Shown one piece after another: positions 6,401 to 9,382 of a DNA stretch of 9,382 nucleotides (positions are counted from its first letter, which is position 1; every line of letters begins with the position of its first letter). The position numbers and the translations under genes are program-made. The DNA is from an uncultured Planctomycetaceae bacterium (GTDB lineage Bacteria; Planctomycetota; Planctomycetia; Pirellulales; Pirellulaceae): assembly GCA_903927685.1 (NCBI GenBank), contig CAIYOB010001196.1, forward strand, positions 1 through 9,382, given 5' to 3'. The notes beneath the pieces were generated by a model, which was not told the origin of the DNA, made no database searches, and worked only from the letters and a program-made list of their open reading frames with translations.

Positions 6401-9382
6401 GGCTGACGCTACGGGGCATTGTCAGCGACGCCCGGACAGATCAACCGCTTGCGGAAGCCTTGGTGAGCGTTGCCTCTGCGACGGCGAAAGGGTTCAACGC
6501 CAAGCTGCTGACGGATGAATTTGGGACCTATCAGTTCGCCGATTTGCCAGCCGGCAAATATGATTTAACGGTGCAAGCGGCCGGCCTGGAGACCTTCGTG
6601 CTCCACGACGTATCCGTGAACCAGCCGGAACAGTCACAGCCGGTCGCCCTGGAGATGGCAACCACGAACGTGTCCGGCACGGTGCACGATGCGTTTGGGC
6701 CGGTGGCAGGGGCGAAAGTTGTCGCCACAGACCAACATGGCAGCGTCATTGAGCTTGCTGTGACGACTGCCGATGGGAGCTACCGCTTGGACTCGCTGCC
6801 TACAGGTTCGTTTTCCCTCGTGGCCATTGCCGCGGCCGCCCAGGGATCAGAGCCAAAGCCAATCGTCCTCACGGCAGGTCAGACCATCGTCGACATCGAT
6901 CTGGCCATTACCGCCATCGGGACAAGCGATACCGAGTTGCCCTGGTTGAGGGATAGATACTTTTCCGCCGGGGAGGACTGGGTGCAACACCTGCAGTCGG
7001 ATCCGACAAGCAACAGGTGGAACAAGGGACCCTACAAAGCACGCGTGACCCAGTTGGGCCATCTCTGTCAGCTGAACGACAACGACAAGAAAAGCCTGTC
7101 CAAGGTCAAGGATTTCCTCGACGGAACAGGAGGAGAGAGCGAAGAAGGGCTGTTTCGGGACTGGCAACGAGCTCGGCAAGCGGCAATCCTTGTCGACACG
7201 ATCGCGGGCCCTGCGGTGATTCGCAATCTGATAACACAAACCCGTCAGTTCGTGGGCGCATTCGTACCACTCCTGTCGACGCTGGCCCGTTTGGGGCTTC
7301 ACATGAAGAGCCCCGACCTCACTCGCCTCGAAGCCGAACTCGAAACGGCGGACTATCCTGCGGCTCACTCCTCAGCAGAGCAAGTGATTTCTTACCTGAA
7401 AGAGCCGCTTGCCCGGCAGTTGGATACAGTTGAATCGCTGATTCGGAAAGGCGTGCTTCTGAACGGGTGGGCGAAGGGAGAAATTGAGGGAGTTCTAGAG
7501 CAACTCACGCAGGTTAGAAGAGCCAAGGACCAATTCCTGACGAACCTCCGTCTCGCCGAGCTGCACCTGCTTCTCCATGCGAAGGCCCTCCAAGCGGAAA
7601 TCGATTACTATTTCCAAGGCAAGCCTACCTATGAGAAGATAGTTGCGATGATCTCTGAAGCACGGAGCTCGACAATTAGCCGCGAGCATTGGGTCGATTC
7701 GAGACTGAGCAAACTGAAGGTCTTTTTGTGCAAGAGTGGAAAATGCCCAAGTACAGTGTGCTGCCCCGGTCTACATTCGTCCCCGAGTCCCAACGGCGAG
7801 GCGGAATCGGGAACATGCTCTGACGGAGGTTCCTGTGCGCCACAACTGTCGGCCGACGGGTGTGGAGGCTGTCCCCAGACAGACAATCCTCCTGGTCGCC
7901 CACCGGCTAGTCCTGGCGATCCCTCCGGCAGTTCGCCGGGGGGCACGGGAGGTGGCGGGAGTCCGGTTTCCGTGGTGGTCCCGCGCGATCCGAACGACAA
8001 GGTCGGGCCGGCCGCCTTTGGTGCCGACGGATTCCTCCAGCCGGGGATCATGCTCTACGACATCCACTTCGAGAACGACCCCAATGCGGGCGCAAAGATC
8101 CCGGCCCAGGAAGTCTTCGTCACCGACACACTGTCCCCGAATCTCGACCTGGCGACGTTCGAGTTCGTCTCCTTCGGTTTCCAGAACTTCGAATTCGACG
8201 TCCCGGCGGGCTTGTCGCATTACGAGAAGACCCTGGATCTCCGACCAGACGGGATCAATCTCTTGGTTCCCGTGGTCCTGGACGTAAATCTGCAGACGCG
8301 AGTTCTCTCGGTGACGTTCCGCTCGCTGGATCCCCTGACCAAGCTGTTGCCGGACGATGTGGATGCCGGCTTCCTGCCGGTTAACGACAAACAGTTGCAC
8401 AACGGCGAAGGCTACTTCACGTACCAAGTCCGTCCCCAGTCCGGCTTGCCCAGCGGCACCGTGATCACGAACCGGGCCGACATCAAGTTCGACGTGAACG
8501 CGATTATCCCCACGCCCGAGACGAAACACACGCTGGACATCGGCCCGCCGATCAGCCAAGTGACGGCCTTGCCGGCTGCGGTGCCGACGAGCTTCAGCGT
8601 GAGCTGGCAAGGCAGCGACGACCCCGCCGGTTCCGGCATCGCGGGCTTTGATGTGTTCGTGTCCACGGACGGCGGGCCGTTCACGACTTGGCAAACGGCC
8701 ACGACGGCCATGTCCGCCGTGTTCGTCGGCCAAATCGGGCACAGCTACCGCTTCTACAGCATGGCGACGGACAACGTGGGCCATCGCGAGGCGGTTCCGG
8801 AGAGCCCGGACGCGTACACCGCCGTGTCCGGGAACCTGTGGCACAATGCGGCCAATCGGTTCGATGTCAGCGGAAGCACCGATGTGACCGCGCAAGACGT
8901 GCTGCTGATCATCAACTACATCAACAACCATCCCGGCGACCAGTCGCTGCCCGCCCCGCCCGCAACGCCGCCGCCCTACTACGACGTGACGGACGACGGT
9001 CTCTGTACGGCCAATGATGCCCTGTTCGTGATCAACGAAATCAATCGCCGCCTGTCGCCAACCGGGGCGGGGGAAGCGGACGGCGAGGAGCCTGCCGCCG
9101 CCGCGGTGTTTGTGGCGGTTGCCCTTCCGCGTGCCGCTCGCGGGGATTACCCGAGCGAACCTCAACCGACAGCCGCCTCTGCTGCCTGTCTTGCGCTGCG
9201 CCCGACGCGCGGCGAGTCCGCCACGTGGACAGGCCGCAGGGACCGGGAAGCAGCGCCATTGCCGGTCCTGGCGGCTGGCCGCGACGACGGGCTCGCGGGC
9301 ACGCCAGCAGTCCTCGTCGCCCGCCGTGTCTGGACGCGGCAGACGCTCGAGGAACTCGATATCGCGTTTTCGCGCTGGGATG
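283..9382 (+). CDS. Giant modular secreted/surface protein with beta-helix, Cna-B-like repeats and C-terminal dockerin (3' end outside window)
   Basis: One uninterrupted frame of 3,033 codons with no stop before the window edge. ATG 283 is chosen because AAGGGGA lies 8 nt upstream and because it places the planctomycete motif LAIEALEDRRLLA at residues 40-52; the upstream in-frame stop is TAA 139-141, and GTG 187 or TTG 247 are weaker alternatives. Domains in order: basic leader, four-unit beta-helix (53-934), CARDB-like (940-1063), PPC-like (1067-1166), IPT/TIG-like (1168-1259), unassigned (1261-1446), nine Cna-B/CarboxypepD_reg-like repeats (1447-2213), helical segment and Cys cluster (2214-2530), DPNDK-type beta domain (2562-2753), FN3/Ig-like (2755-2848), dockerin-like (2851-2924), Ala/Arg-rich tail. 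I see no enzyme active site. Family knowledge supports export and a cell-surface or matrix location; an adhesive or structural role is inference. It appears monocistronic here, but what follows it cannot be seen. No gene name is recognised. Confidence 0.96.
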   Translation, partial: MSLSAPRTLSGGLRPRRISKGQRTSQRRTAGRHVQGRRRLAIEALEDRRLLANWSGDIPDGTVWGSAEVQRITGNVRVPAGAELTIQPGAIIKFNSSYNLIVDGSVDARGTPQQPIYFTSYRDDTIGGDTNGDGASTTASKGDWGRIEFASSSTGSTLAHVEISYGGGTGANGALTVDGGLTLTNSVIRDSLRRGVQLVTSAPTLTDVTFRNNGWAAIRADLASQPRIDNAVFDKNATNGMELDSGSLPGHTVWDNPTVPYVLTGNLTVPSGTSLTVAPGQIVAANSYSLTVNGTLTARGTATQPIVFTSTYDNSLGVDIDNNQATTPARGNWPGLRLQSGSVANVLEHVEIRYAGTSTRTGAAVVAAGPLELRDSIIRDSYEGLRIAASTPVVTGTTFRNSYRAAITMDLGSDPAITDVVLENNGVNGLQLDSGNLVQSSRWDDPDVPYVLSGHVTVPAGMSLSVGAGQVVGSSTYALTVAGNLTALGTVAQPIIFTSTADNSIAVDIDNNPASTPARGNWPGIRLQNTSIDNVLEHVEIRYSGTSTPAAALITAGPLTMRDSLIRDSYQGVRIEASTPLLSGVSILNSNGAALSADLASHPQITNLTLTNNGRNALVLDGGTLPGNATWDQSAVVYWLASKVTVPTGVTLLVSPGQIIALDGYAYGGELLVEGTLDAQGTADRPIIFTAPADNSLPVNIDNASYTPGRGYWRQIQFASTSTGNILDHCELRYGGGATPGTVFANGGPLTIRNSLIRDNAFSALVVGNSSTVDAANNLMVRSSQEAVLVSGGATLQAFNNTIDNNTGGVTVDGATAILSNNLITNNLKQGIKAVNGATVAARFNDVFQNSGGNYSGLADLTGTAGNISADPLYFSRPNDQYQLRARSPAVDAGTSDGAPATDSWGNSRFDDPHAPNRGAGAQPYVDLGAFERQETAGPSDVDLEAIAVNGPAAGTQGQQVTITWNVRNAGTGLAVGSWHDAVYLSMDAVWTPDDIRLGEVLHQGDLGPGQVYPGLVTVALPGVSPAAYHFLVRTNSRNEVYEATALLNNVGVSANTAALDVPTLTLGVPATGQLVAVGDAKLYKVTVPAGASLAVTLTGSTGSVNELFLKYGQAPSRQSFDQRSVRPASPEQAVFAGSTLAGTYYLLVYGAQIPQAETFTLTASQQGFSVAQVTPDRGSNQGRVTVSLAGAQFDPAATVRLIDSTGGPLEASAVYFTDSGLISATFELTGRPKGLADIQVVNPGNVAATLDDAFTINDAQPGRLVTHVVAPSRVRLGRGFQAVVEYSNEGQTDLLAPIMRLDGKGFNELSLYPDFRQVGTNLDLIGVNPNGPAGVLPPGARGHIVVYGRTLTEGDDQLDLTIGDYPDVPIDWNALKQVIRPEGISAADWDAMYPHLQANVGATWSQYHATISRDVTLLPPALGLNYRLQDVFQLELERAFAAVHTHLLGKLSWATTRQPLAGVAIELDDDAAGNFAFGVSLNDGSFLVSSIEPGTYDVAFNGFLPAGTSQLIVGNTSLENVNLSAMPAARISGSVLLDATGVPRRNELVTATSRDRTLFTWTDMEGQFLFDTLAADTYDLTVGGETLAPRELRGLAIAAGNEWHSATLLVQPAGMMSGKVTGPGGPIAGAMVSATNADGIGSIAETDSAGVFRINGLSAGVYNVLASAPGLIAGQLSDLQVAAGTTLANVDLALTQGGSATGAVILSGNGSPAAAVILELESDRHRVACQADGQGIFRIDGLPPGTYTVTTRGDAFKSVSTLATVLAGAETTVDLFTTPLATVHGTVTNATTGRPLEKVVVHALDKSGLAITAALTDPAGAYRLEGLDVGTYQIVVGDLATVGIARHSVAVDLSTTSVTVDFFPDVAGILTGTAFESDTITPVADAVVALVREGQVALQMSTNAQGQFAFVVVAAGTYQLEAAAPGRDFAPLPNIVIGGGASSSEHQLVAGSETLAGTVRDAATGQPLAGAAIAIQRPGAALATAPGLVTSADGSFLFYGLRPGEFEVRAAANGYALASQTVLVTSGPSTHVDFQLVVGLTLRGIVSDARTDQPLAEALVSVASATAKGFNAKLLTDEFGTYQFADLPAGKYDLTVQAAGLETFVLHDVSVNQPEQSQPVALEMATTNVSGTVHDAFGPVAGAKVVATDQHGSVIELAVTTADGSYRLDSLPTGSFSLVAIAAAAQGSEPKPIVLTAGQTIVDIDLAITAIGTSDTELPWLRDRYFSAGEDWVQHLQSDPTSNRWNKGPYKARVTQLGHLCQLNDNDKKSLSKVKDFLDGTGGESEEGLFRDWQRARQAAILVDTIAGPAVIRNLITQTRQFVGAFVPLLSTLARLGLHMKSPDLTRLEAELETADYPAAHSSAEQVISYLKEPLARQLDTVESLIRKGVLLNGWAKGEIEGVLEQLTQVRRAKDQFLTNLRLAELHLLLHAKALQAEIDYYFQGKPTYEKIVAMISEARSSTISREHWVDSRLSKLKVFLCKSGKCPSTVCCPGLHSSPSPNGEAESGTCSDGGSCAPQLSADGCGGCPQTDNPPGRPPASPGDPSGSSPGGTGGGGSPVSVVVPRDPNDKVGPAAFGADGFLQPGIMLYDIHFENDPNAGAKIPAQEVFVTDTLSPNLDLATFEFVSFGFQNFEFDVPAGLSHYEKTLDLRPDGINLLVPVVLDVNLQTRVLSVTFRSLDPLTKLLPDDVDAGFLPVNDKQLHNGEGYFTYQVRPQSGLPSGTVITNRADIKFDVNAIIPTPETKHTLDIGPPISQVTALPAAVPTSFSVSWQGSDDPAGSGIAGFDVFVSTDGGPFTTWQTATTAMSAVFVGQIGHSYRFYSMATDNVGHREAVPESPDAYTAVSGNLWHNAANRFDVSGSTDVTAQDVLLIINYINNHPGDQSLPAPPATPPPYYDVTDDGLCTANDALFVINEINRRLSPTGAGEADGEEPAAAAVFVAVALPRAARGDYPSEPQPTAASAACLALRPTRGESATWTGRRDREAAPLPVLAAGRDDGLAGTPAVLVARRVWTRQTLEELDIAFSRWD
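439..3087 (+). other. Right-handed parallel beta-helix region (residues 53-935)
   Basis: Recurrent short rungs such as LTVNGTL-ARGT, QPIxFTS, NxLxHxEIRYxG, LxLRDSxIRDS and NxxxxNNG are typical of PbH1/pectate-lyase-like beta-helices, with Asn ladders (NNTIDNNTGG, SNNLITNN near 2686-2763). It closes with the standard end of such domains: NISADPLYF, a YQLRARSPAVDAG stretch (2926-2967), then DLGAFERQE (3061-3087). In other proteins this fold binds or cleaves polysaccharide, or serves as an adhesin shaft. I do not see a conserved catalytic Asp/Arg set, so binding or scaffold is more likely than lyase activity. Confidence 0.8.
466..2730 (+). repeat. Four tandem ~189-residue repeats inside the beta-helix
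   Basis: Each unit begins with a conserved Trp followed by a (V/Y)PYVLTGN-VTVP-type strand. The Trp codons are at 472, 1042, 1609 and 2173, spaced 570, 567 and 564 nt (190, 189, 188 residues). Shared landmarks are TVP(A/S)G, L-V-G-L-A-GT, QPI-FTS, DNS, DIDNN, PARGNWPG and EHVEIRY. Units 2 and 3 are the most alike at DNA level: a 17-nt string, CACGTGGAGATCCGCTA, is identical at 1327-1343 and 1894-1910, 567 nt apart. Unit 1 has a longer Asp/Gly-rich loop (DTNGDGAST), and unit 4 runs into the closing rungs. Tandem duplication followed by divergence is the simple explanation. Confidence 0.85.
3100..3471 (+). other. CARDB-like adhesion domain (residues 940-1063)
   Basis: SDVDLEAIAV is followed by G-VTITWNVRNAGTG, W-DAVYLS-D, LG-V-H-G-LGPGQ, and an FLVRTNSRNEVYEA-NN ending. 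This is the pattern of the CARDB (cell adhesion related domain in bacteria) beta-sandwich, commonly found in repeats on large bacterial surface proteins. Here there is a single copy between the beta-helix and a PPC-like domain. Assignment is from pattern recall. Confidence 0.7.
3481..4062 (+). other. PPC-like beta domain followed by IPT/TIG-like domain (residues 1067-1260)
   Basis: The first part (3481-3780) has Y-VTVPAGASLAVTLTGS-GSVNELFLKYG and GTYYLLVYG, the outline of a bacterial pre-peptidase C-terminal beta-sandwich. The second (3784-4062) runs SVAQVTPDRGSNQG-VTVSLAGAQFDP-A-VRL and later DIQVVNPGN-AAT-DDAFTI, typical of IPT/TIG domains. Both are non-catalytic spacer or binding modules in large exported proteins. 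Boundaries are approximate. Confidence 0.6.
4063..4620 (+). other. Unassigned domain (residues 1261-1446)
   Basis: The stretch starts with VVAPSRVRLGRGFQAVVEYSNEG, which looks like another beta-sandwich strand pair. It continues with a segment containing several Trp and Tyr (IDWNALKQVIRPEGISAADW, MYPHLQANVGATWSQYHATI) that looks partly helical. I do not recognise it as a named family. It precedes the first Cna-B-like repeat directly and may act as the adaptor between the beta-rich head and the repeat stalk. Confidence 0.4.
4621..6921 (+). repeat. Nine carboxypeptidase-regulatory/Cna-B-like repeats (residues 1447-2213)
   Basis: The units begin near 4621, 4867, 5122, 5374, 5623, 5884, 6142, 6403 and 6661, with lengths of 82, 85, 84, 83, 87, 86, 87, 86 and 87 residues. 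Each has the pattern (L/I)-G-V-D-TG-PLAGA-V, then T(D/N)--G-(F/Y)-F--L--G-Y-(V/L), then a V-DL-L closing strand, as in TGQPLAGAAIAIQ and ADGSYRLDSLPTGS. These prealbumin-like beta-sandwich modules form rod-like stalks in surface proteins. I could not confirm the Lys/Asn/Glu triad of intramolecular isopeptide bonds. The first two units are the most divergent. Confidence 0.8.
6922..7728 (+). other. Charged alpha-helical insert of unlike composition (residues 2214-2482)
   Basis: After the last Cna-B-like repeat the protein turns from Ala/Gly/Val/Thr-rich beta repeats to long amphipathic helices rich in Lys, Arg, Glu, Leu and Gln, for example LDTVESLIRKGV, EIEGVLEQLTQVRRAKDQF and AELHLLLHAKALQAEIDYYF. 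Counted GC for 7381-7740 is 186 of 360 (52%), against 121 of 180 (67%) for 8521-8700. In-frame ATA codons were seen only here (7231, 7639), and four of the five AGA codons I found lie here (6955, 7516, 7519, 7702). I recognise no family. A helical bundle used for dimerisation or partner binding is possible. Confidence 0.6.
7729..7965 (+). other. Eight-cysteine cluster and Gly/Pro/Ser linker (residues 2483-2561)
   Basis: Cysteine codons lie at 7729, 7744, 7759, 7762, 7816, 7834, 7861 and 7870, giving eight in 48 residues (CKSGKC, CC, then C-SDGGSC and CGGC). Only five other cysteines were found in the 3,033 codons. In an exported protein these could form four disulfides; metal binding is the alternative. 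The following stretch (7879-7965) is a Pro/Gly/Ser-rich flexible linker with a GGTGGGGSP run, leading into the next beta domain. Confidence 0.6.
7966..8544 (+). other. DPNDK-type beta domain (residues 2562-2754)
   Basis: The domain opens VVVPRDPNDKVGPAAFG, then L-YDIHFENDPN, PAQEVFVTDTLSPNLDLATF, a long strand region ending with GEGYFTYQVRPQSGLPSGT, and closes ITNRADIKFDVNAIIPTPET. This matches a repeat domain (DUF11-like 'DPNDK' family) frequent near the C-terminus of very large secreted proteins of planctomycetes, cyanobacteria and Bacteroidota. It is a non-catalytic beta module; its ligand is unknown. The family match is from memory of the motif order. Confidence 0.65.
8545..8826 (+). other. 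FN3/Ig-like domain (residues 2755-2848)
   Basis: The pattern is FSVSWQGSDDPAGSGIAGFDVFVSTDGGPFTTW, then a strand with F-G--GHSYRFYSMATDNVGHREAVPE. This is the usual order of an FN3-type beta-sandwich that pairs with the preceding DPNDK-type domain in this class of protein. It acts as a spacer or binding module before the dockerin. Confidence 0.65.
8833..9054 (+). other. Dockerin-type Ca2+-binding domain with two EF-like loops (residues 2851-2924)
   Basis: Loop one is FDVSGSTDVTAQD (8860-8898) and loop two YDVTDDGLCTAND (8980-9018), each followed by a helix of the LLIINYIN / LFVINEIN type. Ligand positions 1, 3, 5 and 12 are D, S, S, D in loop one and D, T, D, D in loop two. Loop one lacks the usual D-G at positions 5-6, and loop two has Cys at position 8. 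A Pro/Ala-rich linker separates them (8947-8976). In clostridia dockerins bind cohesins; in planctomycetes they are common on surface proteins with unknown partners. Confidence 0.85.
9061..9382 (+). other. C-terminal Ala/Arg/Glu-rich tail, incomplete (residues 2927-3033)
   Basis: Low-complexity sequence rich in Ala, Arg, Gly and Pro, ending with a possibly helical stretch WTRQTLEELDIAFSRWD at the window edge. Dockerin-bearing planctomycete proteins often end with such a tail, so the true stop may be close beyond the window, but this cannot be seen. No LPXTG motif and no membrane-spanning segment is present in the visible part. Confidence 0.6.

Noticed and set aside
6922..7878. A separate gene or an inserted mobile element
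   Set aside because: The reading frame runs through without a stop or frameshift, and no terminal inverted repeats, target duplication or transposase motifs are visible. I treat it as a domain of the same protein.
7771..9165. Long minus-strand open frame of 464 codons
   Set aside because: It lies opposite the DPNDK, FN3 and dockerin domains. The dockerin loops on the + strand settle which strand is coding.

Overview
The window is almost entirely one very long protein-coding gene on the + strand. It starts at ATG 283 and stays open in frame to the last base (3,033 codons, no stop), so the 3' end lies outside the window. I translated this frame from end to end and found no internal stop and no frameshift. 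The first 282 bases are non-coding leader and carry a perfect 17-bp inverted repeat, a weak promoter candidate and a plausible ribosome binding site.

The organism is most likely a planctomycete, probably of the Pirellulales. The protein begins with a basic leader and the motif LAIEALEDRRLLA, typical of large secreted planctomycete proteins (the LEPR-XLL type N-terminus). It ends with a two-loop dockerin-type domain followed by an Ala/Arg-rich tail, a combination also common in that phylum. GC is high (67% in a counted C-terminal stretch). The palindrome upstream has a core (CCCGAAGCGCCAGCGAG) that I recall as a dispersed intergenic element in Pirellula-type genomes, though I could not verify this.

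The protein reads as a modular surface or extracellular-matrix protein. In order: leader (residues 1-52); right-handed beta-helix with four tandem units of about 189 residues (53-934); CARDB-like domain (940-1063); PPC-like beta domain (1067-1166); IPT/TIG-like domain (1168-1259); an unassigned domain (1261-1446); nine carboxypeptidase-regulatory/Cna-B-like repeats of 82-87 residues (1447-2213); a charged helical segment (2214-2482); an eight-cysteine cluster and a Gly/Pro/Ser linker (2483-2561); a DPNDK-type beta domain (2562-2753); an FN3/Ig-like domain (2755-2848); a dockerin-like pair (2851-2924); and the tail (2927 onward). No catalytic domain is visible. The likely job is structural or adhesive, but this is inferred from architecture alone.

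The part that fits least well is the helical plus Cys-rich insert at about 6922-7878. It is all-alpha and cysteine-rich in an otherwise all-beta, cysteine-poor protein, and its first part has clearly lower GC and different codon use. Long open frames on the minus strand are composition shadows of this gene, not genes.
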